Of a stretch of 64,000 bases of DNA, positions 12,506 through 24,093 are shown piece after piece (within the stretch, counting starts at the first letter, position 1; the number at the start of each line of letters is the position of its first letter). The notes under the pieces were generated by a model, which saw only the letters and a program-made list of their open reading frames with translations, was not told the DNA's origin and made no database searches. This DNA is from Lamellibrachia columna (lineage: Eukaryota > Annelida > Polychaeta > Sabellida > Siboglinidae), in assembly GCA_963662155.1 (NCBI GenBank), contig OY759268.1, positions 5,955,701-6,019,700 on the forward strand. The letters run 5' to 3'. The translations under genes and the position numbers were made by a program.

Positions 12506-13578
12506 AACTGGTTGATTTGACACTGGGTGAATCCCTGCCTTGTGGGTTAACCATCTCGTGAGCGCAATGACAAATCTTAAATTTAAATACCTAAACCGTA
12601 AGACGCAGTGTATGTCATGCTAGTGGATGTAACTGTCTCTGCCATACACGATGGCGGCCAGTGGTCGATTATTTGCTGCCCCGTACACAGCTGGCTTACC
12701 GCTCAAGTCTACAGGAAAATCATTAATCATGTGTCTATGTAGAGTAGTAGAGGTATTAGGTTACATTTTAAACAAGCCAAAATCAGCTATTTCCCGCTCT
12801 CCTTGAAGTGGTATAATGATTAATAACCCTATGTGGCGACTGGGACAGGGTGTTGGATTATTCCGCAGGGACCAGTGCATTAAGGACAATTGGCTATACA
12901 GTGACGGAATGTTAAGGTCAAACAGTCAGTATTCACGTGAAATAGTCAACATGGTTGAGCCTATTATATGTTGTAATTATGTTTATACGCATGAGTACTG
13001 TTATTAACTATTTACGAACATGTTTGTACTTGAACAGGTTACGGCAAGTCCTGCATGGCTCACTCCTGATTGTGGCCAGTCGTCTTCTTTTCTTTCTTCT
13101 TGTCTTTCTTTTTGAAGTATTAAATGTAGCCGACTTTAGAAGTTTTCACGACAAGGCAAGGAAAATAAATCATTTATTTGCGACCCTGTATAAATCCAAG
13201 CATAAGGAGAAACATAAATATTTGCCGTCCGACCCAATCTACATACCTGTCAAAATACTGGAAATATGTTTTTATTATATCGGTCTGAAGACATTGTGGG
13301 TGAAATAGTGTTTTTGCGCTCGAGTAATTAATATAAGCCGTATACGGTACTCGAATCTTGTCGGCTGTGGGTCATTCGACGATAGAAGGACAAATTGGTG
13401 TCCCGGCATTTTCGTGTGGAATTTTTCGGTCAAGAAAACTGTTAAAATGATACTTCTTGTGTGTTCTTCCTCCTTGTTCCCTGCTGTACAGGGATGAGAT
13501 TCAGGTAAAGTAGTGTCGAGCCACTCGTTCTGTTCTTTCTTTCCATAGTTTTATATCGGCCGCCCCATCTCTACATCT
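12506..13578. other. No gene recognised
   Basis: An open stretch at 12955-13308 (117 codons) and a short frame starting ATGGCGGCC at 12650 have no recognisable domain or clear splice context. Confidence 0.4.
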
Positions 13579-14437
13579 TTAATCTTCCCCGATCTGTCTC
13601 AGTGAGGAGTCACGCAGTCCTCCCATCTCACCTGTGGCCTTCCTCTTTTCCTGCGTCCTTGATGTTTTTCCACCTCTGCTCTCTTTGCTAGTTTGGCTGC
13701 ATCCATTCTTACCAAGTGGCCAACCCATCTCATCCTGCTTTTCACCAATCTTCCTGTTAGGTTGCATATTTTTTGCATCCCAACCTCTTTCCTCAGGTCG
13801 TTCATCCTTCTTCTGTCCACCCTCTTTAATTGTTCTTGTTATTCGACGAACCCAGTTATTCTCACACTCTTGCAGCTTCTGTTGTTGTTGTTCTGTCAAC
13901 GCCACTGTCTCCAGACCATACAGGCATGCTGGTGCAACACACTCAGGACTTTCAATTTCAACGTTTTGAATTTTTTCTGTCCAACATGACTCCCTCTACC
14001 TTTCTCCAAGCATTCGCTCCCGCTTGTGCCCGACGTCGTACTTCTGCCGCTGAATGTCCATCCTCCGTAACCATTCCTCCAAGGTACACAAAGCCATCCA
14101 CTTGCTTGATCTCCTTACCATCCAACCTGATGTTCAACTCCTCTCTCTGGTGTCCAACCCACATCACTTCTGTCTTCTCTAGGCTCATTCTCAGTCCGTG
14201 CTTCTCGAACACCCCCTTCCATTCCACCGAAACTTCCTGTAGGTCTTATTTGCTTTCTGCTATTATGGCCAGATCATCTGCATACATCATCTTCCTGAGA
14301 ATATCCTTCGTGCTGATCTTTCTGCTGATTATTTCCATCACCACGATAAACAGTAAAAGGCTAAGGGCACTTCCTTGCCTCAAACCGATGTTATATGTGC
14401 GCTTTATAAAGGAACCCTTCGTCATGTCCGACACCAT
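13579..14437 (-). pseudogene. Non-LTR retrotransposon RT pseudogene (RTE/CR1-like)
   Basis: The minus strand carries RT blocks in order but in shifting frames. At 14437-14246 the stretch G-L-R-Q-G-S-A-L-S runs into the catalytic Y-A-D-D (14284-14273). At 14227-13958 comes G-F-V-Y-L-G-G-M-V-T. At 13905-13579 comes the C-terminal R-W-V-G-H-L-V-R-M-D, then G-R-P-Q-V-R-W-E-D-C-V. Stops between the blocks and a missing 5' half show a dead, 5'-truncated copy. The R-R-K-R-G-R-P tail is common in invertebrate LINE proteins. Confidence 0.8.
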
Positions 14438-14510
14438 CCTTAGATTATACTTTTTTATTTTCGCTATTTCTCTAAATACTTCCCAGTATTCTTATTCCAA
14501 AATCGGCTGA

Positions 14511-15089
14511 CCCCATTACCTATAGTCCTCTGTTTACAAGGTCGACATTCGGTGTAATGAGTACACATTAAATAACGTATATCGTGTACGGTGACCCCCT
14601 GAACTATATGTTAGGTATCAAACACTTTGAATAAGTTTTCTGACATAAAAACCCATGTTCCCCGATTCTTTGTCATCTACGTCACAACTACTTCAATGTG
14701 ATGCCTCTATTGAATATCTGAAAAGATCTAGTTTCACAGTTATGCGGCCGCCATATGTGAATATCCAAAACGACAGCGACATGTTTTACTGACTGCGATT
14801 CACATCCGACATTCGACGTTTCGATCTGGACAGGAGACAGGTGAGCAAGTTTATTACAAGTCATATACAAACGACCCGCACCTCATGACATACAGGTCGG
14901 ACAAACAAAATTAGTGGTACATTGATCACACAAAATTAAGGAGCATAGGCCGACCATTATCTTAATACAGGGACAACATTGCTCATGAATTGAATGGTGT
15001 GTCATCTACGTCACAGTTTTGTTGTGACGGATATGACCTAGCTCAAGCGTGATGTAGAACATCTGCATATATATGTGCCGAAACCTCAG
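14511..15089. other. No gene recognised
   Basis: AT-rich sequence between the RT pseudogene and the 1.1-kb duplication. Nothing can be supported. Confidence 0.45.
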
Positions 15090-17180
15090 AATTATATTCT
15101 TTTATACATTTTACAACCGCCTTCTAAATTTAATTCGCATACAATTAAAGCTTGCTCACTGGAAAGTTTATATGATCTTCTTCATAATAATATAACACTT
15201 ATCAAAACGCGTTCGTGTATTTGCCATCAAGTACATCTAGAACCGCACCAGTTTCCAAAGTTCCACACAAGATTTAACAAGATTGCCATCCCAAACAACA
15301 TGTTCCAGATGGCAAGTGGACAAGGAAGCCATTAGCTTATCGAGAGCTTATTTTCTCATCTGTGTGTAGCTCACCCTTATCAGATATTTAAGAAGATTTA
15401 ACAAGATTTCCATCTCGAACAACAAGTTCTTATCAACATCCTCACAACCGTTCACTATTTTAAACACTTCTATTTGGTCTCCTCTTAGTCTCCTGGTCTC
15501 TAGTGTTGTCAAACCACATTGTAATAAACGACTTTCGTAACACACGTGTACGTACACGTCAATTCACGTGAATGCACGTACAGCTAGAACCATATACCCG
15601 TTACTCCAGTTCCACACGTGCCTAGACACGTGAATACACGTGCATATGCGTACAACTAGAACCGTACCAGTTTCCCCAGTTTTACACTTGCATAAACACA
15701 TGAGTTCATGTGAATACACGTACAGCTAGAACCGTACCAGTTTTACTTGTTCCACGTGTGCTCTCAGCGTAATTAAAGGTATTTATTAAATAAGAGTAAA
15801 GCCCCAAAACTTTTTTCAAGCAAAACGGGGGGATCGGCGCCTGCAGTTTGAGATGAGTACACACATGAGTAGTTCAAGAGTAATTGATATTATGTCCTTG
15901 AGAAGCTCCCGTTTTTGTTTTTGTCAGTAAATTAAGCGGTTTCTTGTAGCGGTCGACATAATGAAGATCGTAACTAAGTTAGCTATACATCATGTTATGA
16001 ATGAGAGGAACCGATCATTTCAAACGGACCTTAACTTTTGAAGTACTTGGAATTCCACTCGTCACAGAAAAATTCTAAATTCCATCTTGAAACAATTCAC
16101 TTAGGACATTTTTTATTGTGTAGATTAAAAAAGAACTGGAAACAGGACTTGGACATAATAAATGGGTTGTCATCTCAATATTTGCCCCGAGCCCATCTTG
16201 GCCTCAAGAGGTCGGAAATGTATTAACTTAATAGGGACAATCTTGTTCATGAATTGAACGGTGTATAATCTACGTCACGGTTATCTATACGTCACCGTTT
16301 TTATAATTAAAATATTTGAAGAAGCGCCTCTAAAGTGAAAGATTCGGGAACCTGGTTATACAATTTTTACAACCCTCTTCTAAATTTAATTCGCATACAA
16401 TTAAAGCTTATTCTCTGGAAAGGTTATAATTACGATGTTCGTCATACTGATATAAAACTTGTCAAAATGCGTTCGTTTATTTGTCGTCACGTACATCTAG
16501 AACCGTACAAGTTTCCCTTGTTCCACACGTGCTGCAATAAATGAAATTTATGTGAATACACGTAAAACTACCATTACTGTACCAGTTTCACTTAAATTAA
16601 TTGCTCCACACGTGAGTAAACGTACATCGTGAATACACGTGAATAGACGTACATCTAGAACCGTGCCCGTTTCCCTTGTTCCACACGTGCTCTCAGCTTA
16701 ATTAAAGTTAATTATCAAATAAGAGTAGAGCCCAAAAAATTGTTTTTTCAATCAAAACGGGGGGCGTACGTGCGCCCCCCTCTGGATCAGCGCCTGATGT
16801 TATAGATGAATACACACATGAGTAGTTCAAGAGTGTATATGTCCTTGAGAATATCCCGTTTTTGTCTTTGTCAGTAAATTTAGCGGTTTCTTGTAATGGT
16901 CGACATAATGACGATCGTAAGTTAGCCTACCACGTTTTGTGAACGAAAAAAACCGATCATTTCAAATGGACTTTAACTTTTGAATTGGAATTAACTTCCA
17001 CTCGTCACAGAAACATTGAAAATCCGATCTTGAAACTACTACATTTGGGTGTATCATGTAGGAAATTTTGATTGCGTAGATTGAAAAAGAATTGGAAACA
17101 GGCATTGGACATAATAAATGGGTTGTCATCTCAATATCTGCCCCGGGCCCACCTTGGCGTCAAGAGGTCGGAAATTTACT
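15090..17180. repeat. Diverged tandem duplication of about 1.1 kb
   Basis: Unit A (about 15090-16225) and unit B (about 16360-17178) share, in order: aaatttaattcgcatacaat, gtacatctagaaccg blocks with cacgtg words, cacacatgagtagttcaaga, cactcgtcacagaaa and gacataataaatgggttgtc. Small insertions and deletions separate them. Both keep the short frame K-N-W-K-Q-x-L-D-I-I-N-G-L-S-S-Q-Y-L-P-R. A LINE 3' end overlaps the first unit. Confidence 0.75.
15265..15557 (-). pseudogene. LINE 3' end, with RT C-terminal residues
   Basis: On the minus strand, C-G-L-T-T-L-E-T-R-R-L-R-G-D-Q-I-E-V-F-K is the very conserved CR1/L2-type C-terminal block, followed by V-N-G-C-E-D-V-D-K-N. An internal deletion joins it to the 3' segment shared with the 53-kb and 60-kb copies. 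Confidence 0.72.
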
Positions 17181-17254
17181 TTTACAGGCTAACCGGGTCT
17201 GGAAAGCCGACACGATATCCTGCCTGAGATGTTTGCGGAGGTGGACAGTGATAA

Positions 17255-17335
17255 ATAGGGGGCCAGTAGCTCAGTCAGTTCGCGCGGCAAATTTAAATTC
17301 GTTGTAGACGGCACTGGTTCGGATTGATTTGGTGT
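17255..17335 (+). mobile_element. tRNA-like SINE head fragment
   Basis: The stretch gccagtagctcagtcagttc resembles a tRNA 5' half with A-box. The sequence ggttcggattg about 55 bp later is an imperfect B-box. No cloverleaf closes, so this is likely a SINE remnant upstream of the DUF4806-like exons. Confidence 0.4.
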
Positions 17336-17484
17336 ATTGAGACCGAGTAGTTTTCCAGGTTTCACTGTCATAGATAAGAATGGTTTAACGTTGGTGTTGA
17401 AAATGCGATACCAGACTTTTACATCCAGTTAATGTTTTAATGCTCAAGCACACGTGAAAATACATGCTGTTGTTTTTTTTGCAG

Positions 17485-17643
17485 GTACTTTGTTGATTGC
17501 TCTGGGTGGGCACAATGTGGGTGACACCATCCGGAGAATGTTTGCTAAGATGGGGACGCACCAGTTGTGGTCCCAGTTCAACATGAAAGGAAGGAAGCGT
17601 AAGCATTCGTTTGAGGATCTGCCACTCCACAAAGTTATGTGTA
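17485..17643 (+). CDS. DUF4806-like protein, internal exon
   Basis: The exon starts after a poly-T/gcag acceptor and ends at gtgta|gtaagt, phase 1 on both sides. It encodes TLLIALGGHNVGDTIRRMFA, then a stretch ending G-R-K-R-K-H-S-F-E-D-L-P-L-H-K-V-M-C. The order (L-x-x-x-G-G, then D-T-I-R-R, then a Gly-Arg-Lys turn, then F-x-D-L-x-L-x-K-V) matches the DUF4806 domain as I remember it. That domain is of unknown function and occurs in many invertebrate proteins, some of them transposon-related. The next exon joins in frame. Upstream exons were not found, so the N-terminus is missing. Confidence 0.6.
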
Positions 17644-18786
17644 GTAAGTATTCCTAAAATCCTTCACTTTATATCGCATCGAAATGAACCAATTTATCCA
17701 AGAAGCTCTACATATGTTTTCCATGCATGCTTCCTTATATTTTCTTGCTTTTTTACATTCTGCACAACTGCAATATTCTCATGTGTGGTTCCGTAAACCC
17801 ACCAAAGAATGCCTCAATATTTATTTTATATATTATTATATATATATTATGTAATCACATCTGAAAATAAAAGATTTTAGGGGAGGACACGTTTCAAAAC
17901 TAAGCACATATTCAAAATATGATTGTATATGAACGAAAAAGGCAGTAATTTACAGTAGCTATCCTACGCTGGCAACATCCTGTTAAATGTACATTACGAA
18001 ATGCCTCCTCGTCTCATCCAACGAACACAAGAGCGACTACAGAGTAATTCTAATTCCGTGTTCTTTGTCACACGATTTGAACGTACAGTCGATGACTGTC
18101 TCTGCCTTGCCATAGCCGACCAACAAAACAAAGTGGCATGACCCAACACCCCGCCGCCTAAATATGCCGGCGTACTTGCATTGTCAGTTTGCAGGGTCCG
18201 AACAATGGTATGGGCTCGGTTTACTGACGTTTGCAATCGCCCGATATTCATTGTTCACTTTCCACCATGTAATTCAAATTTCTGTTGGAAGATGGTCGAC
18301 CCATGGGCCATACTGACCAGCAGAACATTTTTCATTTATTGCATACCAAACGGTAAACGCAAACCTGGTCTGAGCACAGCTCGGATATCGGTTTCAAGTA
18401 AAGTTATACCATTTTCAATGCATTCTATTGTGCACGTTAGTTACCAAGGGGCATTAATTATTAAATTCTACTATATTTAGATATAATGATTATTCACACA
18501 AAACGTATAACATCCAAATGAGATTGAATATAATACAGCCGCAAACGACAGCCATTTGTGCATTAGTTTGCAACGGGGTATACTAATGTGATGCCCGAAA
18601 CTACGGGGGTTAATGTGTATTTGTTTAATGTACATTGAGCAGGATATTGCCAACGTGTAGCTATTTTCGTAAATAGGACTGTAAATTACTGCCTTTTCAG
18701 GTTTCAAAACTAAGCACGTTGTAAATAGATGATTGTACCCAATGATTTGACAAATGTGTAAACAAAATCGTACATTTTGTTAATAG

Positions 18787-18893
18787 AAGCGTGCAGACGA
18801 ATCCACCTCAAATGTAGAGATGACGAGATTGAACATCATATGGGTGAAACCCTCAAGCATGCCCCAAGTAAGAGGGGTGGCTACCTGTTTCAG
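18787..18893 (+). CDS. DUF4806-like protein, penultimate exon
   Basis: The exon lies between the acceptor tttgttaatag and the donor ttcag|gtaagg; it enters in phase 1 and leaves in phase 0. It continues the domain with ACRRIHLKCRDDEIEHHMGE and then T-L-K-H-A-P-S-K-R-G-G. Helical I-E-x-x-x-x-x-x-L-K-H-A-P is the usual end of DUF4806. The frame is consistent with both neighbours. Confidence 0.6.
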
Positions 18894-19329
18894 GTAAGGA
18901 TTTATGTTTTTTCTTTGCAGCAATGTATTTGCCACATTAAGATTATTATATCATGTAAGTCTTACTTGTCATGATTGTAAATGGAAGCCAGTAAGCATAA
19001 TCTCAACCAATATAAAACAGACCTTATCACAAGCACAATCAGTGTTATGAAGACAAGTACAGGTGTACCCAGTCTCAGTTACATTTGTGTTGGTGGTGTA
19101 CATTCCCATCAGATACAATTTGTAAAAATATCTAGATTAACCTACTGATGAGGGACTTCAATATTTTAACATGTTCTGTTAAACTTTGAATTGCCTTATA
19201 TGCACATATATTTGTGTTATAACATTCCTGGTAATGTATTGCAAAGATTACGAAGATTATTATAATAACGTGATGCAATTGTTTTTAAAATGAGTTCAAC
19301 ATAATAATAAATAAGCTGTATGTTTGCAG

Positions 19330-19419
19330 GCTCGACTGCCAAGGAGCATAAACTCCCCAGCACAACCCCCCAGCACAGCCCCCACTGTCAGTGATTCGGA
19401 GTCGGATTCGGACAACTAA
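19330..19419 (+). CDS. DUF4806-like protein, last exon
   Basis: After the acceptor gtatgtttgcag the frame encodes a Pro/Ser-rich then acidic tail (INSPAQPPSTAPTVSDSESD and on to the end) and stops at TAA 19417-19419. Ser-Asp-Ser-Glu tails of this kind are common in nuclear proteins and are likely CK2 targets (inference). AATAAA follows 52 bases later. Confidence 0.6.
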   Translation, partial: ARLPRSINSPAQPPSTAPTVSDSESDSDN

Positions 19420-19470
19420 ACCGAGCGTGCCTGCGTGCATGCGTGCGTACAAATATGCAATTGTTATTGA

Positions 19471-19476
19471 AATAAA
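19471..19476 (+). terminator. Poly(A) signal of the DUF4806-like gene
   Basis: AATAAA lies 52 bases downstream of the TAA of the DUF4806-like gene, before the ACGT-rich satellite element begins. Confidence 0.6.
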
Positions 19477-19554
19477 TGCTGAAAATTCAACAATGTTTGT
19501 TGTATCTTTCTTCTTTCTAGAGAGGATTTTAAGTTGCATCACAAATGTTGCATA

Positions 19555-20392
19555 TACGTTGCGGGAACGTGCCAGAAAGGTAGCAGAAATGTTGCAGAAA
19601 GGTAGCAGAAACGTTGCGGCAAGGTGTCACAAAGGTAGCAGAAACGTTGCGTGAAGGTGCCAGAAAGGTAGCAGAAACGTTGCGGGAAGGTCCCAGAAAG
19701 GTAGCATACACGTTGTGGGAAGGTGCCAGAAAGGTAGTAGAAACGTTGCGGGAAGGTGCCAGAAAGGTAGCATAAACGTTGCGGGAAGGTGCCAGAAAGG
19801 TAGCAGAAACGTTGCGGGAAGGTGCCAGAAAGGTAACATAAACGTAGTGGGAAGGTGCCAGAAAGGTAGTAGAAACGTTGTGGGAAGGTGCCGGAAAGGT
19901 AGCAGAAACGTAGTGGGAAGGTAGTAGAAACGTTGTGGAATGGTAGTAGAAAGGTACTGGAAACGTTGTAGAAAGGTACCAGATAGGTAGTACATGGTAA
20001 TTTCACTACGTCGTAGCAACGTTTCTGGTAGTCCACATATTTACGTAATAAATACGTAGGCAAAAATACGTAGTCGCAACCAATCCGCTACGTTGTCACT
20101 ACGTACTTACAACGTTGTAGAAATTGTCATGTACTACGTCGTAGCAACGTTTCTGGTAGTCCACAGATTTACGTAATAAATACGTATGCAAAAATACGTA
20201 GTCGCAACCAAACCGCTACGTTGTCACTACGTACTTACAACGTTGTAGAAATTGTCATGTACTACGTCGTAGCAACGTTTCTGGTAGTCCACAGATTTAC
20301 GTAATAAATACGTATGCAAAAATACGTAGTCGCAACCAAACCGCTACGTTGTCACTACGTACTTACAACGTAAAATTGTTAGCTGGGTAGCC
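19555..20392. mobile_element. Composite satellite element: 33-bp and 128-bp repeats
   Basis: A 33-bp array (ggtgccagaaaggtagcaga...; about 13 copies to 19990) is followed by three copies of a 128-bp ACGT-rich unit (20004-20373). It ends with ttgttagctgggta. The reverse complement of that end (tacccagctaaca) resembles the start of the 11.3-kb element, suggesting one non-autonomous family with tandem-repeat interiors. It begins 80 bp after the poly(A) signal of the DUF4806-like gene. Confidence 0.7.
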
Positions 20393-21266
20393 ACCAATTA
20401 AAGAAGCAACATATTATGTACAAAATTATGTACAACTGATAGTTGGTATGCAATATTGTGTCAGAATGGTTATTCACTCAACAATCCACACATTGATATG
20501 ATGAGAAAGTGGACACCAGTGTACTTGTAATGTACATATTTATAGCAGTTGTTTCTTACTTTAAATACTAATACACACAGATAATGCAATAAGTATGACA
20601 GTAATAGCTTACAGTTCATCCTACATGATACACATGTCAAATATTCATCTTGTATCGGCATGTCTTCAGCTGTGAACAGGCTTCTGTACAAATCTGCATA
20701 ATAGTTTGCAGTTAAAAAAACTTTGTAAAAATATTTTTCATATACATAATAATGTTAATGACCTATACATGTCAAACATGTTTAGAAGTAGACACTGAGT
20801 TTTTAAAAATGTCTATGGTATATACTGCGTTTTTTTACTTTTTACCAACCGCCCCTGTAAAAATGTGCAAAATAAGTGAAAAATAGTGCTGCTTACAGCT
20901 CTTTTGTAACCAAAATGATAGATGCACTGGTATGAATGACCCCCACACAATATGTAAAAAAAAAATTATTAACGTTAATATTAGTCTATTTCTTAGGCCA
21001 GGTACGCTTTTTTGATCAAAATAGAAAAAATCATGTTTTGGAAACGTTGATAGGGGGTGTCTTTAAAGTGCTCTAACATGAAAACTAATTAACATACAGC
21101 CATACAACTGATACCACGATGTATCTTAATAATATACCTTTCCAATGATATATAACACTTTGCAATAACTTAATTATATCAAAATCATCCAGCATAGCTA
21201 CCATGGGCATGGGGTGGTGACTGGCCAAGCCAAGGCCAGGGTGAACTTCAGTCTAGACTCTTGTCA

Positions 21267-21297
21267 ACTTCAGGCGCTTGAATCAAGCGCCTGAAGT
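21267..21297. repeat. Perfect 15-bp-arm palindrome
   Basis: acttcaggcgcttga, one a, then tcaagcgcctgaagt: both arms match without error around a single central base. Confidence 0.9.
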
Positions 21298-21420
21298 GAA
21301 CCAAGGGCTGTAGCTGCCGCCCCTCGGAAACTGGCCAAGCTCTAACTCTGTAATCAGAAAGTGAAATATCCCACACACACAGGTTCACATGTTTGGATGT
21401 TTTGACCCATAGGCATAAGA

Positions 21421-21442
21421 GGTTTGGCCCATGGGCCAAACC
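21421..21442. repeat. Perfect 22-bp palindrome
   Basis: ggtttggccca and its exact reverse complement tgggccaaacc are adjacent with no spacer. Confidence 0.92.
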
Positions 21443-22203
21443 AGTCATTTTCATAACCCGTGGATTGTGAAGTGTTTTCGCTCGCATGGGCTGAATCGAC
21501 TGAACTTAGTTATTCTCATCGCTATTTCATTAATTTGACCGGCTTTCGAACTGCATTAATGTATATTCTAACTGGGACATGGGCTTGTGAACTTTATATT
21601 ATGTTCACTATTTTTGATAATTTGACTAACTTTCGACTATATGCAACTTGCATATTCTAATTACTGGGAAATGTTATATGCTAATTTATTATTTCTTTCG
21701 AACAAATATTGTAACAATTCTTTGTACTAATTAATTCTAATTAATCTTGAAACCATGCAGATGCGTGAAGAATTAAATTGTTTTTTATTAAATGTGATAC
21801 AAAATAACATATACAAACTAAATAGTTTTCGAAATGTAAGATGCAGAGAGATATACTAATACACAAAGTAAAAAAATTGATGATAATAGCCGGTCGGGTG
21901 ATAACCTTAAATTTAAAAGTCAATCAATATTAATTTAAATATAGTAACATACAAACATTTTATCAATGTGATGATATTATATTTAACATATAATATCACC
22001 ATAATATAATTTTTTTTATTAATAGTTGTAGAAATGTTAGATGCCAAATCAAGTTAAACTTAAAGCTGCTTCTTGAAATGGTTCAGCCCATTACGAATCC
22101 GGTTCACTTATGTCCAGACGTATAGTGTGTGACTAGTTTAACTAACGTGCGCAGTCTCTTTAATAAATAAATGCCTATTTTTGTTCAACTCATCGAAAGA
22201 ATT

Positions 22204-22485
22204 GCATTGGGGGAAGGGGTTAGCATTGGGGGAAGGAGGTTAGCATTGGGGGAAGGAGGTTAGCATTGGGGGAAGGAGGTTAGCATTGGGGGAAGGAGGT
22301 TAGCATTGGGGGAAGGGGTTAGCATTGGGGGAAGGGGTTAGCATTGGGGGAAGGAGGTTAGCATTGGGGAAGGAGGTTAGCATTGGGGGAAGGGGTTAGC
22401 ATTGGGGGAAGGGGTTAGCATTGGGGGAAGGAGGTTAGCATTGGGGGAAGGGGTTAGCAGTGATAGAAGTGGGTTAGCATTGGGG
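22204..22485. repeat. 20-bp satellite gcattgggggaaggaggtta, about 14 copies
   Basis: Near-identical units alternate between ggaggtta and ggggtta endings, so periods of 19 and 20 bp are mixed. Confidence 0.9.
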
Positions 22486-22559
22486 AATATATGGGATATA
22501 TTATCCACTACAACATGTTGGTTCATTTGTGCATATTTGTTGTTTTAGTTTCAGTGAAA

Positions 22560-22660
22560 TCATCCGGAGATGAAAGAATGCCGCCTGACATGGGACACCA
22601 TCATCAAACGTGCTGCAGACCGACAGCAGTGGCGAGCCTTATGTGTCACATGGCATGAAG
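22560..22660 (+). pseudogene. Possible LINE C-terminal tail before a GAGT array
   Basis: A short frame reads M-K-E-C-R-L-T-W-D-T-I-I-K-R-A-A-D-R-Q-Q, then W-R-A-L-C and stop at about 22662. This fits the last 25 residues of many LINE proteins (T-W-x-x-x-x-x-x-A-x-D-R-x-x-W-R). A (GAGT)n array starts at the stop codon, as LINE tails often do. An alternative is a spliced terminal exon, since tttagtttcag precedes it. Confidence 0.35.
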
Positions 22661-22662
22661 AG

Positions 22663-22808
22663 TGAGTGGTGAGTGAGTGAGTGAGTGAGTGAGTGAGTGG
22701 TGAGTGAGTGAGTGAGTGAGTGAGTGAGTGAGTGAGTGAGTGAGTGAGTGAGTGAGTGAGTGAGTGAGTGAGTGAGTGAGTGAGTGAGTGAGTGAGTGAG
22801 TGAGTGAG
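22663..22808. repeat. (GAGT)n microsatellite
   Basis: Nearly pure gagt units. They start at the stop codon of a possible LINE tail and may be that LINE's 3' tail. Confidence 0.95.
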
Positions 22809-23180
22809 ATCATCCGACAAACCTAAATTATTTTTAACTGGACCCAGTTAAAATGCCGCTTACAAAGGGCAAAAATGGTCGTGCTGTGTTTATTATGGCT
22901 TAAGGCCACTTAGGCCATTCACAATATTGCATGTAGCCATTCTAATGATCACAGTTGTTTTGATGATTTTAACAAAATGTTCTATTAAACCAACTGCACA
23001 TGTTACTTAGACATTTAAATTCACACACTGCACATCAACAAAAATTATTTTTGATGGGCTAAGTCAATTGAGGGTGGTTTTAACATTTACTCCATCTGCA
23101 TTTCACTCCTAGCACTAATCACTAGTGTGACCGTTGGAGCCACTGGTTGCAGTTTTCAATTAAGTTTTTGTTGCCTTTAG

Positions 23181-23331
23181 TTTCATCCCAGCCGTGGACA
23201 AAGAGTTCACTGATGCACCAGTCCTGACGTTCTCACATCAACATCACACCAGTCCTGACGTTCTCACATCAACATCACACCAGTCCTGACGTTCTCACAT
23301 CAACATCACAGCAAGTCGCCAGTTCAGGTAC
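23181..23331 (+). other. Possible spliced exon (5' UTR candidate) with a 31-bp triplication
   Basis: The block starts after ttgcctttag and ends at gttcag|gtacag, so both edges fit splice sites. Inside, a 31-bp unit (caccagtcctgacgttctca...) is repeated three times (23217-23314). No frame stays open through all three copies. It could be a 5' UTR exon of the HEPN-NACHT gene, whose first coding exon begins with an acceptor. This is inference only. Confidence 0.25.
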
Positions 23332-23389
23332 AGTTGATTGTGTTTTGTTATATAAAAGAAAGCAGACAAGTGGTATACATAACTAGCAC

Positions 23390-23800
23390 AGTTACCCAAC
23401 GTTGCACGGGGAGAAAAGGTAGCCATTGGTATTTTCCACTGATCTACATTATTATATAGGTCAGTGGTCCTTTTTAAATCACATTTGTGGACAGCGCTAC
23501 AATGCTACTATAACGTAGCAAGTCTACAAAACAGATGTGTAGGCATAATTATTATCTTTTCGATGACATAGAAAACAAAATAAAATCTTATGTATGCAAC
23601 ATAGTTTCCCAAAAATGAACGTTATTTTGTTTCTAGACACATTTTCAATGCAAATACTACACACACTTGGGTGAAATTGGGAGATTTCTTGACACGAATT
23701 AGGAGTTTACCAAATGAAATAAAGATGTGCAGAATCTGCAGATCAACTGTAAATAAGGTTGTGACAGTGGTGAAATGGTTAGTGGCGCCACTGGTGGAGA
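23390..23800. repeat. Dispersed repeat family, copy 1
   Basis: The copy shares gacacattttcaatgcaaat, gaaataaagatgtgca and flanking words with the copy at 46.43-46.72 kb, and ends near a tggcgcca palindrome. No coding capacity is seen. Confidence 0.55.
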
Positions 23801-24093
23801 GTTTGGTCTAAAGCCAAGCAACACACCACCAAGTGGCTAACTCAGTCACATCTTGTATTAGTATATCTTGTACATCTGTGTATGCAGTTAGAAGTACAAC
23901 TATATACATACATATCATTCCGCAATTACCATAATGTGTTATCTTAACCAATAAACTATGTGCAGCACCACTGTGTAAACTAGTCTTGTCTTAACCTATA
24001 AAACTTCAAAGCCTAAGGAAACATAAAACACATGCATTTTAAGAACACCTTGTCAACATTTGACGTACTCGCCGTCTGGCGACTATAAATGCA

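Larger units (their letters stand above)
20393..22203. other. No gene recognised; two perfect palindromes
   Basis: AT-rich sequence without coding signal. The palindromes at 21267 and 21421 are the only structure seen. Confidence 0.45.

Noticed and set aside
12650..12802. 51-codon frame beginning ATGGCGGCC, considered as first exon of the DUF4806-like gene
   Set aside because: No domain, no clear donor that joins the later exons, and two repeat blocks plus an RT pseudogene lie between.
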